64,000 nt of DNA from Microbacterium sp. BH-3-3-3 (GTDB lineage Bacteria; Actinomycetota; Actinomycetes; Actinomycetales; Microbacteriaceae): the NCBI RefSeq assembly GCF_001792815.1, contig NZ_CP017674.1, positions 3,410,001 to 3,474,000 on the forward strand. The letters are read 5' to 3'. Shown here one piece after another: positions 1 through 8,532 of this stretch. The translations under genes and the position numbers were made by a program. How positions within the stretch are numbered: the first letter of the stretch is position 1; every line of letters begins with the position of its first letter. The notes under the pieces are model-generated. The model searched no databases. It was not told the DNA's origin and saw only the letters and a list, made by a program, of their open reading frames with translations.

Positions 1-936
1 GTGCTGAGCGAGCAGGACATCCGCGTGGTGTTCTACGTCAACCAGAACACCCGCAACTTCCAGATGTTCCGCTACGGGCGGCGCTGGCACGTGTTCATCA
101 ACCACGGCGAGTCCGACAAGATGTACATGACCACGAACCAGGTGACGGCGTACGACTACGCCTTCGTCGCCGGAAACGCGGCCCGCGAGCGGCTGTCGCG
201 GGAGCTGTGGGACTACGACCTCGACCGCCGCACGTTCTCGATCGGGCGCCCGCAGGCCGACCACTACGGTGGTGAGCCGCCGTTCCCGCCCGACGAGCGC
301 ACCGTGGTGCTGTACGCCCCCACGTGGGAGGGCGACCGGCCCTCGGCGCGGTACGGCTCGGTCGTCACCCACGGGGAGTCGCTCGTCGCGGCCCTGCTCG
401 CGACGGGACGTCATCGCGTGATCTACCGCCCGCACCCGCGGTCGGGAATCGTCGATCCGGCGTACGGGGCGGCGAACGCCCGCATCGCGGCGGCACTTCA
501 GGCCGCGAACCGCGCCGACCCCGGCGCGGGCCACGTGCACGACACCGGCGCCGAGATGGGCTGGCAGCTCACCACGGCCGACCTCGCGGTGGTCGACATC
601 TCGGCGATGGTCTACGACCGTCTCGCCGTGGGCAAGCCCTTGCTCATCACGCGGCCCGTGGACCCCGCGGCCGTCGTCGACGAGGGCGGCTACCTGTCGG
701 CGTGTGAATGGCTGGATGCCGCGGCATCCGGCGACATCGTCGGACACGCCGAGCGCGTGCTCGACGACCCCGCGTCGGGTGAGCGTCTCGCGCACTGGGT
801 GCGGCACTACTTCGGCGACACCACGCCGGGATCGGCCACCGTCCGGTTCGAGGCGGCGGTGGCCGAGCTCATGACGCGCTGGGACACCTGGCACGCGCGC
901 GAAGAATCGCGCGACGACACCCCGCCCTCGGACTGA
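1..936 (+). CDS. CDP-glycerol glycerophosphotransferase family protein (C-terminal part, cut by window edge)
   Basis: This matches the C-terminal half of the TagF/TagB family, which polymerises glycerol-phosphate or related units onto wall teichoic acid precursors at the cytoplasmic membrane. Visible motifs are the wall-polymer transferase segment APTWEGDRPS, the YRPHPRSG stretch, and TTADLAVVDISAMVYD near the end, the usual nucleotide-glycerol binding part. The frame is open from base 1, so the GTG there is probably internal and the true start lies outside the window. It ends 12 nt from the convergent maltokinase gene. The cytidylyltransferase-like gene at 3483-4175 could supply its activated substrate. 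The family is clear; the exact polymer is not. Confidence 0.75.
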   Translation: MLSEQDIRVVFYVNQNTRNFQMFRYGRRWHVFINHGESDKMYMTTNQVTAYDYAFVAGNAARERLSRELWDYDLDRRTFSIGRPQADHYGGEPPFPPDERTVVLYAPTWEGDRPSARYGSVVTHGESLVAALLATGRHRVIYRPHPRSGIVDPAYGAANARIAAALQAANRADPGAGHVHDTGAEMGWQLTTADLAVVDISAMVYDRLAVGKPLLITRPVDPAAVVDEGGYLSACEWLDAAASGDIVGHAERVLDDPASGERLAHWVRHYFGDTTPGSATVRFEAAVAELMTRWDTWHAREESRDDTPPSD

Positions 937-948
937 GGCTCCGAGCCG

Positions 949-2286
949 TCACTCCAGCGGAGCGAGCCGACCGATCGCGGCGAGGGGGATGCCGACCCAG
1001 TCGGGGCGGTTGCGCGTCTCGTAGATCGCCTCGTAGACGGCTTTGTCGAGTTCGAACGCGGCACGCAGCGTCTCGTCGTCCGTGCTCTGGGGGCCGGCGG
1101 TCTCGGCGTAGCCGTCGAGGAACGCCTGCTGGGCGGCGATGACCCACGCGCGCACCGCGGCGCCGTCGTCGTCGGCCACGGCGCCCGAGACGTAGTCGAA
1201 CGAACGCAGCATGCCGGCGACGTCGCGCACGGCGACGTCGGGCTGCAGCCGTTCCGCGATGGGACGCAGCGGCTCGCCCTCGAAGTCCAGCAGCACCCAG
1301 CCGTTGCGAGGGGTGTCGAGCACCTGACCGAGGTGCAGGTCGCCGTGCACGCGCTGCAGTGCCGGCCAGGGGGCGGTGGCGGCCGCGGCGTACACGGCAC
1401 GGATGCGGTCGGCGTACGGCTCCAGCGCCGGGACCTCGGCGAGGGCGATCGACAGGCGTCGCTCCCACGCACCGACCACGGCCGCGCGGTCCTCGGCGTC
1501 GGGCTCACGCGTGGGGAACGCCCGCGCGAGGGAGACGTGCATGCCGGCGACGCTCGCGCCGAGCGCGTGGGCGCGCGCAGCGAAGTCGTCGTCGGCCGCC
1601 GCGGCGTCGAGGGCGACGCGCCAGGCGTCCTCGACGCCGTCGAAGAACTCCTGCGCGAAGGCGAGCGACCCGCTGACGGGAACGCCCTCGGGCGTCACCC
1701 ATGATCCGCGCACCTCGCCGATCGCGGCGGGCACGAACGCCGCACCGGCGGCAGCGAGAGCCGACTGCAGCTCCACGTCGGGGTTGATGCCCGGATGCAC
1801 CTGCCGGAAGAGCTTGCAGATCACGGGAAGGCCGGCATCGTCGGGCCGGAAGATGAGCGAGGTGTTCGACTGTTCGCCGCTTAGCACGCGGGCGGTGGCG
1901 CGGGGCGCAGGCGCCTCACCGTCCGGCGAGGCGAGGGCGAAGGCGGTGAGGCCGTCGTCGGGGGTTCCCGCTGCTCCGCCGCGAGTGACCCAGGAGTACA
2001 GCAGGTCGGTGAAGGCGGGGTCGGTGGTGGCATCCGCCCACACCTGCCCCTCGTCGGCCGCGCCGATCAGGCTGCCCGGCAGCACGGAACCCTCGGCCCG
2101 CACGACGACAGGTACCTGGTAGAGGATCGCCGGCGCCGCAGCGTCGTCGCGCACGAGAAGCAGTCGCGTGTCGGTCGCGTCGAGTGCCCAGTCGGCCACG
2201 ATGGTCAGCCGCGGATCGCGGCCTTTCGTGCCGTACCAGCGCTGACGCGGCATCCAGACCGCGAGGAGATCGAGGAGGTCGCCCAT
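949..2286 (-). CDS. mak: Maltokinase (Mak/Pep2 type)
   Basis: ATP-dependent phosphorylation of maltose to maltose 1-phosphate, feeding the GlgE route to alpha-glucan from trehalose. The 445-residue length fits the family. The N-terminal cap begins with MPRQRWYGTKG, typical of Mak and TreS-linked kinases. The kinase fold is marked by LSGEQSNTSLIF, by HGDLHLGQVL (catalytic Asp) and by LLDFEGEP (metal-binding Asp). The ATG has no Shine-Dalgarno sequence; TAGCCT ends 6 nt upstream, so the mRNA is probably leaderless. treS, glgE and glgB are not in the window, but trehalose synthesis genes otsA-otsB are at 40.2-42.4 kb. Confidence 0.85.
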   Translation of the reverse strand: MGDLLDLLAVWMPRQRWYGTKGRDPRLTIVADWALDATDTRLLLVRDDAAAPAILYQVPVVVRAEGSVLPGSLIGAADEGQVWADATTDPAFTDLLYSWVTRGGAAGTPDDGLTAFALASPDGEAPAPRATARVLSGEQSNTSLIFRPDDAGLPVICKLFRQVHPGINPDVELQSALAAAGAAFVPAAIGEVRGSWVTPEGVPVSGSLAFAQEFFDGVEDAWRVALDAAAADDDFAARAHALGASVAGMHVSLARAFPTREPDAEDRAAVVGAWERRLSIALAEVPALEPYADRIRAVYAAAATAPWPALQRVHGDLHLGQVLDTPRNGWVLLDFEGEPLRPIAERLQPDVAVRDVAGMLRSFDYVSGAVADDDGAAVRAWVIAAQQAFLDGYAETAGPQSTDDETLRAAFELDKAVYEAIYETRNRPDWVGIPLAAIGRLAPLE

Positions 2287-2292
2287 GCGGCG

Positions 2293-2298
2293 AGGCTA
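2293..2298 (-). promoter_or_regulatory. mak -10 box
   Basis: TAGCCT on the minus strand, 6 nt before the mak ATG; indicates a leaderless transcript. Confidence 0.6.
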
Positions 2299-2356
2299 AC
2301 GCGCCGGGGCGAACGACGCGCGGGACTTGCGCCGGAGGCCGTGTCGGTGAGATGGG

Positions 2357-3325
2357 TCAGGATGCCGCGCCGCGGCCGTCGTCGGCGGTCTCGCCCGTCG
2401 TGTCGTCATCGCGTGCACCCTCCGCACCCGCGCGGCGCCGACGAGGCAGGGCCTTTCGGGCCGCCGAGCCGGTGCGGCGGCCCGCGCCGCCGACGACCTC
2501 GGCGATCGCGCCGCCCACGCGGTGGATACCGCCCAGGGTCGCGCGTTCCATCGTCTCGGCACCGGGCCTCGGCTCGAGGTCGGCGGGGAGCTGGAGCGGG
2601 GCAGACCCGAAGGCCCGTCGCGCGTTGACGAGAACGCGCCGGCCGAGGAGGTGGTTCCCGGCACCTCCGACGACGGCCCCGACGCCGAAGGGGAGGGCCT
2701 TCCCGAGCCACGACGCTCCGCCGCGCGTGGCGAACTGGCGCACGAACATCGTCTTGAGGCGGTCGACGAGGGGACCGACCGCGGCGCGCGGCAGCGTCTT
2801 GGTCACCATCTCGCCCCAGTAGCTCGCGCGGGTGCCGCCGCGACCGGCGGCCTGCGAGGCGAGCTGCGACACGAGGTCGACGCCTTCTTTGCCGAGCAGT
2901 AGCGCGAGAACCAGCGCCCGACCTCGATCGGGGTCCTGCACGACGAGCCCGTGCACCTCGGCGACCGACTGCGCGTACAGCGCGGTGGCCTCGAGGAAAC
3001 CGACGGTCTCGACCCCGCTCAGCGCGAGGGTCACACCGGTGCCGATACCGGGGACCACCGCGGTCGCCCCCACGGCCGCGCCTCCGGTGGTGACGGCGGC
3101 GAGGTAGCGGCGCTCGAGGATCCGCAGGATCTCGTCGGGAGCGGCATCCGGATGCCGCAGCCGGATGCTGCGGAGATGCGCGAGCACCGCGGGGCGCTGC
3201 ACGGCGAGCACGCGGTCGAGCATGCGGACGGTTCGGGGGTGTTCCTCCGACCCTGCCGGGGGGAGCCCGCCCTTCCAGGGCGCGTCGTCGGGGAGGGAGT
3301 GGATGCGGTGCACCTTCTCGGACAT
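2357..3325 (-). CDS. EcsC-like membrane-associated protein
   Basis: A 322-residue protein of uncertain function. The central stretch (PGIGTGVTLALSGVETVGFL, then a hydrophobic ALVLALLLG segment and SQLASQAAG) resembles the EcsC family, glycine-rich membrane-associated proteins whose role is poorly known. The C-terminus is basic and then acidic, and probably disordered. The frame is open well upstream, but the ATG at 3325 is preceded by AAGGATG about 6 nt away and upstream residues look non-coding, so this start is chosen. It follows the cytidylyltransferase gene after 157 nt in which I see no gene. No enzymatic motif is visible. Confidence 0.6.
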   Translation of the reverse strand: MSEKVHRIHSLPDDAPWKGGLPPAGSEEHPRTVRMLDRVLAVQRPAVLAHLRSIRLRHPDAAPDEILRILERRYLAAVTTGGAAVGATAVVPGIGTGVTLALSGVETVGFLEATALYAQSVAEVHGLVVQDPDRGRALVLALLLGKEGVDLVSQLASQAAGRGGTRASYWGEMVTKTLPRAAVGPLVDRLKTMFVRQFATRGGASWLGKALPFGVGAVVGGAGNHLLGRRVLVNARRAFGSAPLQLPADLEPRPGAETMERATLGGIHRVGGAIAEVVGGAGRRTGSAARKALPRRRRAGAEGARDDDTTGETADDGRGAAS

Positions 3326-3482
3326 TGAACCATCCTTGCTCGTCGCGCGCCGGGGCGAGGGCGACTTGACGACGACGTGTCGGCGCGTGCGGGGGAGAGG
3401 TCCTGGGCCCTGCCGAAGGACGGTCGGGTGAGGCCTTCGCCGCGCAGTGCCGCCGGAGGACCCCGACGGCTGACCGCGACGG

Positions 3483-4175
3483 TCAGACGAAGAGGTTCGC
3501 CCGCTCGAGGTCTTCGGCGAAGTCGACCTCGACCGCGTAGAGATCGGAGATGTCGAGCGGTTCGACGCGCATGCCGTCCTCGGCGATCGCGAGCTCGATG
3601 CCCCGTTCGAAGTAGTCCTGGTCGTCGACGCGCTGCAGCTGACGTTGCAGGGCCTTCTTGTCGCGCGCCGAGACGTAGTTGATGCCCACGGCTTCGCCGA
3701 TGCCGCCGACGACGACCTTCGACAGCTCGGCGATGAAGCCCTCGGCATCCACCGTGTACTTCACCTCTTCGTCGCTGACATTGGCCGTGTCGACGGTCAC
3801 GAAGGAACGGTCCGCGTCGATGAGTTCGACTGCGCGACCGAGGACGCGGGGGTCGAAGACCACGTCGCCGTTCATCCACAGCACTCCGCCTCGACCGCTC
3901 TTGGACAGCGCGCGCAGGAGGCTCTTCGAGGTGTTGGTCTGGTCGTACCGGTCGTTGTAGACGTAGTCGACGTGCGGGAACGTGTCGACGATGGTCTCGG
4001 CGCGGTAGCCGACGACGCTGGTGATGCGGGCCGTGCGGCCGAAGGCGGCGCGGATGTTGTCGTGCTGCTGCTGCATGATGCTGCGGCCGTCGGCGAGCAC
4101 GGTGAGCGGTTTCGGCAGGCTGCGGCCGAGGCGCGAGCCCATGCCCGCGGCGAGGATCACGATCTGAACAGTCAA
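3483..4175 (-). CDS. Nucleotidyltransferase of the sugar/choline/glycerol-phosphate type
   Basis: A single-domain NTP transferase of 230 residues. The N-terminal LAAGMGSRLG and LPKPL carry the nucleotide-binding GxGxR and the PK motif, and the WMNGDVVFDP region carries the metal-binding aspartate. Such enzymes couple CTP or another NTP to a phosphorylated small molecule such as phosphocholine, glycerol phosphate or a sugar phosphate. A teichoic-acid role is inferred from the polymerase at 1-936. The start is an unusual TTG, supported by AGGAG 6 nt upstream (4182-4186) and by the first strand of the fold beginning at once. The exact substrate cannot be read from sequence. Confidence 0.7.
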   Translation of the reverse strand: MTVQIVILAAGMGSRLGRSLPKPLTVLADGRSIMQQQHDNIRAAFGRTARITSVVGYRAETIVDTFPHVDYVYNDRYDQTNTSKSLLRALSKSGRGGVLWMNGDVVFDPRVLGRAVELIDADRSFVTVDTANVSDEEVKYTVDAEGFIAELSKVVVGGIGEAVGINYVSARDKKALQRQLQRVDDQDYFERGIELAIAEDGMRVEPLDISDLYAVEVDFAEDLERANLFV

Positions 4176-4360
4176 GGCTGGCTCCTGGGGGGATGAGTCG
4201 TCATGTCCGGTTCACCGGAATGTCACGCCTTCGTGTTCGATCGATGCTAGCGAAAAGGCCCTGTGAGGTGGCATGATTCGCGCCGGTCGTTGTGGTTTCG
4301 TGATGCCGTCCTGGGGTTGCGTCCCGCGACCCGACGTCGGGCGATGTCGGAGGTGCTTGC

Positions 4361-4366
4361 TAGTTT
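4361..4366 (+). promoter_or_regulatory. -10 box of ABC exporter operon
   Basis: TAGTTT, 6 nt before the ATG at 4373 and only 3 nt before the in-frame GTG at 4370; favours a leaderless start at the ATG. Confidence 0.55.
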
Positions 4367-4372
4367 GGGGTG

Positions 4373-6541
4373 ATGACAGCGTCGCTGCCGCAGCCCCCCG
4401 AAAATTCCTCGTCCGACACCGAGGCCGCCGCGGCGAGCGCCGAATCCTCCGAGTCTCCGCAGCCGGCCGCGAAACCGCGTGCGCCACGCGCTCCGCGTAC
4501 CACCGCACCCCGCGCTCCCCGTCGTACTACCGCTCGTCCGAAGGCGACGGTCGAGGCGGCAGACGCCGCGATCGACGCGTCCGCGGACCCGTCCGAGGCC
4601 GTCGACACGCCGAAGCCCGCGCCGAAGCCGCGAACTCCCCGCACGACCGCCAGCCGCGCCGCGTCCACGGGCGTGGCGCCGCGCACCCCCGCTAAGAAGC
4701 CGGCCGCACCGCGTACCTCCGCAGCGTCCGCATCCACGTCATCCACCCCGCGTACGACGGCCGCGAGAAAGCCCGCAGCCAAGCGCCCCACGGCGAAGAA
4801 GCCGGCGACGCCCCGCGCGTCGGCGGTGACCGAGACGAGCGTCGACACCGCCACGGGGCCCGACGCGGCGGCTCTGTCGCCCGACCTCGTGATCCCCCCG
4901 CGCCCTCCGCTCCCGGTGCGCACGACGGATTCCGGCGCCTCCGCAGACGCGATCTCCCCCGACGCCGCGCCCGCGGATCCCGCGACCACGGACGCTGTGG
5001 CGGAGAACGCTGTGCAGGCGGACGCTGTGCCCGCTGACGCTGTGCCCGTTGACGCTGTGCTCGCGGATCCCGCGACCGCCGATGCTGTGCCCGCCGATCC
5101 CACCCCCGCCGACGTCGCTGTCGAGGAGCCCGTCGTCTCCGAGGCCGCCCCCGGTGGCTCCGGTGCCGACGCCGCGAGCGTCACAGCCGAGGACGAGACC
5201 GCGATCGACGCGCCGGCCGACCAGGCATCGCCGATCTCTGCCGCTCACCCCGGCGTGGTGGTCGATACGCCCCTCGCCGACAGCGAGACGGGCCCCGCCG
5301 ACGCGCTCACCCCTTCGGTGGCCGACGACGCCTCGGGGGAGTCCGCGTCGGGGGAGTCCGAGTCGGCTCAGCCCGAAACGACCGAGCCCGAGGCGACCGA
5401 GCCCGAGGCCACCACCGAGCCCGCGCCGACAGAGCTCGAGGCAACGGAACCCGAATCTGCGGAGCCCCCCTCCGACCCGACGCGTCCCGATGTCCGGGTC
5501 GCTGACGAGAACGATGTCGTCCTTTCGGACGAGATAGACCCCGCGTCCGAGGCCGGGGCGACGCGCGAGTCCCCCCTCGCGTCCGAGGCCGGGCCGGCGG
5601 GCGAGACGGAGTCCTCGCCCGAGAACGACGCCCAGATCGTGCTCGACGAGCCCGAGCGGGCAGCCGATCCGGAGCCCGAGATCGCACCCCTCACCACCCC
5701 GCACTCCGGCTCCGCGTCAGCCGACACCGCCGATGCCGCCACGGCGGACGCCGACCGTGCCGACCAGCACACCGCCGACGCCGTCCCGGCGCTCACGCTG
5801 CGCGGCGTCACCAAGACGTTCGGCGAGCTGCGGGCCGTCGACGCGATCGACCTCACCGTGCCGGCGGGTTCGTTCTACGGCCTCGTCGGGCCGAACGGGG
5901 CGGGCAAGACGACCACGCTGTCGATCATCGCCGGCCTGCTGCGCGCCGACGGCGGCACCGTGCAGATCAACGGTGTCGACGCCGCCCGCCGCTCACGCGA
6001 GGCGAAGAAGCTCATCGGCGTGCTGCCCGACCGTCTGCGCACCTTCGACCGGCTCACGGGTCGGCAGCTGCTGTCGTACTACGGTGCGCTGCGCAGCCTT
6101 CCCGCGCCCCTGGTCGAGAGTCGCATCGCCGACCTGGCGCGCGCGTTCGATCTCGTCGACGCCCTCGCACGGCCGGTCTCGGACTACTCCGCCGGTATGA
6201 CGAAGAAGGTCATGCTCGCCGGCGCGATGATCCACTCGCCGCGACTGCTCGTCCTCGATGAGCCGTTCGAGGCCGTCGATCCCGTCTCGAGCGCGGTCAT
6301 CCTCGACATCCTGGGCACGTACGTCGACCACGGCGGCACCGTCATCCTCTCCAGCCACGGCATGGAGCTCGTCGAACGCGTCTGCTCGCGCGTGGCGGTC
6401 ATCGTGTCGGGCCAGGTGCTCGCCGAGGGCACCGTCGACGAAGTACGCGGCGAGGCGACGCTGGAACAGCGCTTCCTCGAGCTCGCGGGTGGTCTGGGCG
6501 ACGTGGAGGGCCTGGAGTGGTTGCACACGTTCTCCGCCTGA
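4373..6541 (+). CDS. ABC transporter ATP-binding protein with long disordered N-terminal tail
   Basis: The last ~250 residues are a normal ABC-2 exporter ATPase: Walker A GPNGAGKTTT at about residue 506, signature YSAGMTKK, Walker B LLVLDEPFEAVDP and the switch histidine in ILSSHGME. The preceding ~470 residues are low complexity. Residues ~25-155 are rich in Lys, Arg, Pro, Ala and Thr, like a histone H1 tail (KPRAPRAPR, AAKRPTAKKPA). Residues ~165-470 are strongly acidic, with repeats such as ADAVPADAVP and EPEATEPEATTEP. No internal start with a ribosome site is apparent before the ATPase domain, so it appears to be one protein. It overlaps the permease gene by 25 nt. Confidence 0.75.
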   Translation: MTASLPQPPENSSSDTEAAAASAESSESPQPAAKPRAPRAPRTTAPRAPRRTTARPKATVEAADAAIDASADPSEAVDTPKPAPKPRTPRTTASRAASTGVAPRTPAKKPAAPRTSAASASTSSTPRTTAARKPAAKRPTAKKPATPRASAVTETSVDTATGPDAAALSPDLVIPPRPPLPVRTTDSGASADAISPDAAPADPATTDAVAENAVQADAVPADAVPVDAVLADPATADAVPADPTPADVAVEEPVVSEAAPGGSGADAASVTAEDETAIDAPADQASPISAAHPGVVVDTPLADSETGPADALTPSVADDASGESASGESESAQPETTEPEATEPEATTEPAPTELEATEPESAEPPSDPTRPDVRVADENDVVLSDEIDPASEAGATRESPLASEAGPAGETESSPENDAQIVLDEPERAADPEPEIAPLTTPHSGSASADTADAATADADRADQHTADAVPALTLRGVTKTFGELRAVDAIDLTVPAGSFYGLVGPNGAGKTTTLSIIAGLLRADGGTVQINGVDAARRSREAKKLIGVLPDRLRTFDRLTGRQLLSYYGALRSLPAPLVESRIADLARAFDLVDALARPVSDYSAGMTKKVMLAGAMIHSPRLLVLDEPFEAVDPVSSAVILDILGTYVDHGGTVILSSHGMELVERVCSRVAVIVSGQVLAEGTVDEVRGEATLEQRFLELAGGLGDVEGLEWLHTFSA

Positions 6542-8079
6542 GACTGGCGATGATGTGGGGCGCCCTGCGGGGCGACCCCCGCGAGGTCGTCCGGCGCGTC
6601 ATCGGTGTGGTCCTCCTCGTCGCTGCGGCGGCGGTCGCGGCCGTGAGTGCCGCGGGTCTCGCGGATGCCGATCGGCTGACCACCGCCGTGGTCACCGTGC
6701 TCGCGGGGTCGGCGGTCACGCTCGGCTTTGCGGTCGGTCCTCCCGTCACCGCCTCGATCGACCCGCTCGACCCCCGACGGTTCGCGGTGGTCGGGCCTGA
6801 GCCGCGGCCGCTCGCCGGCGCACTCCTGCTCGCCGGGTTCCTCAGCGTCCCGGTTCTCGTCGTTCTGGTGCTCGGGGTGAGCCTCGCCGTCGCGTGGGGC
6901 GCCCACGGGGCCGCGGCGCTCGCGAGCGTGGCCTCGGTCGTGCTCGGTCTTGCCACCTGCGTGCTGTTCGCCCGCGTCAGCATGGCGCTCGGCGCGCTCG
7001 TGCAGCGCCCGCGGCAATCGCGGGAGCTCATGGGCGTGTACCTCGTGGCCGTGCTCGTCGTCGTCGTGCCGGTGGGGGTGTTCCTCGGCTCGCTCGAATG
7101 GCGCGGGGCCGTTCCCTCTCAGCTCGCCTCGGCAGCCGAGATCCTGGCGTGGACGCCGATCGGCGCCGCCTGGGGGATCGCGTTGGCACCGTCGGCGGGG
7201 GCCGCCGTCGGCAGCCTGATCGTCGCCCTCGCCACGGTCGGTGTGCTGGCCGTCACGTGGTTCGTCCTGGTCGACCGCCTGCTCACCACCACCCGTCGTC
7301 CCGTCGCCGCCCGCGAGCGCGGGGGAATGGGATGGTTCGCGATCCTCCCCGGCACGCCCGGGGGAGCGGTCGCCGCCCGCAGCCTGTCGTACTGGCTGCG
7401 CGACCGCCGCTACATCGTGAACGTCATCATCGTGCCCGTCGCCGCCGTCGTGTCGACCGTGCCGCTGCTGGTCGCGGGTGTGCCCTTCGAGATCGCGGTG
7501 CTGCTGCCCGTGCCGATCATGGCCTTGTTCTTCGGATGGCTCCCGCACAACGACCTCGCCTACGACTCCACCGCGTTGTGGATGCACATCGCCTCGGGCG
7601 TGCGCGGTGCGCCGGATCGCATCGGCCGTCTCGTTCCGGTGCTGCTGATCGGCCTGCCGGTCCTCGCGCTCACCCTTCCCCTCGCGGTGGTGGCCCACGG
7701 CCGCTGGGCCGTCTTCCCCGCCCTGGTCGGAGTGTGTGCGGCCCTGTTCCTGGCGGGGCTCGGCCTCTCGAGCATCTCGTCGGTCGTGGCGCCTTACGCG
7801 GTATCGCGGCCTGGCGACAGCCCATTCCAGCAGCCTCAGCGGTCGGGCTCGGGGGGCGTCATGGCGCAGGGCCTCGTGATGGTGGGAGCGCTGCTGGCCG
7901 CGGCCCCCGCGATCTGGCTCACCTGGCGCGCCGTGGCGGGCGACTCCATCGACGCGATGTTCGCGCTGGCGGTCGGCGTCGGCGCGGGTCTCGTCGTGCT
8001 GGTCGCGGGTGTGGCGATCGGGGCGGCCCTGTTCGAGCGCCGCGGAACCCGCTTGATGGAGTTCGCCGAAGCGACCTGA
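6517..8079 (+). CDS. ABC exporter permease (ABC-2-like integral membrane protein)
   Basis: A 520-residue integral membrane protein with roughly ten or more hydrophobic segments, for example VIGVVLLVAAAAVAAVSAAG near the N-terminus and GVGAGLVVLVAGVAIGAALF near the end. It is the likely membrane partner of the ATPase encoded just upstream. The GTG start at 6517 lies inside the end of the ATPase gene; it is favoured because GGAGGG (6505-6510) sits 6 nt before it, which also implies translational coupling. Later ATG codons at about 6550 are possible but lack such a site. The substrate is unknown. Confidence 0.7.
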   Translation: MVAHVLRLRLAMMWGALRGDPREVVRRVIGVVLLVAAAAVAAVSAAGLADADRLTTAVVTVLAGSAVTLGFAVGPPVTASIDPLDPRRFAVVGPEPRPLAGALLLAGFLSVPVLVVLVLGVSLAVAWGAHGAAALASVASVVLGLATCVLFARVSMALGALVQRPRQSRELMGVYLVAVLVVVVPVGVFLGSLEWRGAVPSQLASAAEILAWTPIGAAWGIALAPSAGAAVGSLIVALATVGVLAVTWFVLVDRLLTTTRRPVAARERGGMGWFAILPGTPGGAVAARSLSYWLRDRRYIVNVIIVPVAAVVSTVPLLVAGVPFEIAVLLPVPIMALFFGWLPHNDLAYDSTALWMHIASGVRGAPDRIGRLVPVLLIGLPVLALTLPLAVVAHGRWAVFPALVGVCAALFLAGLGLSSISSVVAPYAVSRPGDSPFQQPQRSGSGGVMAQGLVMVGALLAAAPAIWLTWRAVAGDSIDAMFALAVGVGAGLVVLVAGVAIGAALFERRGTRLMEFAEAT

Positions 8080-8115
8080 CGTGGGGTCCACCGTCCCCTC
8101 GGCGCGGTCCGCGGC

Positions 8116-8121
8116 TACACT
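8116..8121 (+). promoter_or_regulatory. -10 box of DUF3039 gene
   Basis: TACACT, 8 nt before the ATG at 8130; leaderless arrangement. Confidence 0.55.
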
Positions 8122-8129
8122 GGCTGACC

Positions 8130-8396
8130 ATGAGCACGCCTCTCGACAGTCCTGACAGCGGGGGTCTCGCGACCCTGGATCGAGAGCTCGAAGAGCTCAT
8201 CCGCGAAGAGAACATCGAGCCCGGTGACCACGAGCGTTTCTCGCATTACGTCAAGAAAGACAAGATCCTCGAGTCGGCCCTCACCGGCAAGCCGGTGCGG
8301 GCACTGTGCGGCAAGAAGTGGACGCCGGGCCGCGATCCCGAGAAGTTCCCCGTGTGCCCGCAGTGCAAAGAGATCTACGAGTCGCTCATCAAGTGA
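8130..8396 (+). CDS. DUF3039 domain protein
   Basis: A small conserved actinobacterial protein of 88 residues. The C-terminal half has one upstream Cys (VRALCGKKWTPGRDPEKF) and a CPQC pair, a spacing that suggests a small metal-binding or zinc-ribbon-like site. The N-terminal half is acidic and helical. Function is not known. It has its own leaderless-type promoter and sits between the ABC exporter and the convergent pncB gene. Confidence 0.8.
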   Translation: MSTPLDSPDSGGLATLDRELEELIREENIEPGDHERFSHYVKKDKILESALTGKPVRALCGKKWTPGRDPEKFPVCPQCKEIYESLIK

Positions 8397-8532
8397 GCGT
8401 CAGCCCACCTCGACGGTCGTCGTCGCCGAGGTGGTTCCGTCGGAGCCGTACAGCGCCAGCGTGAAGCGAGAGGTCCCCACGGGCAACGGGTGGACCCCGT
8501 CGCGTGCGGAGGTACGGATTTCTGTTCTCCGG

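Noticed and set aside
6184..8091. 635-residue minus-strand frame opposite the ABC exporter
   Set aside because: Arg/His/Asp-rich composition is the mirror image of the real permease gene; no start site or domain.
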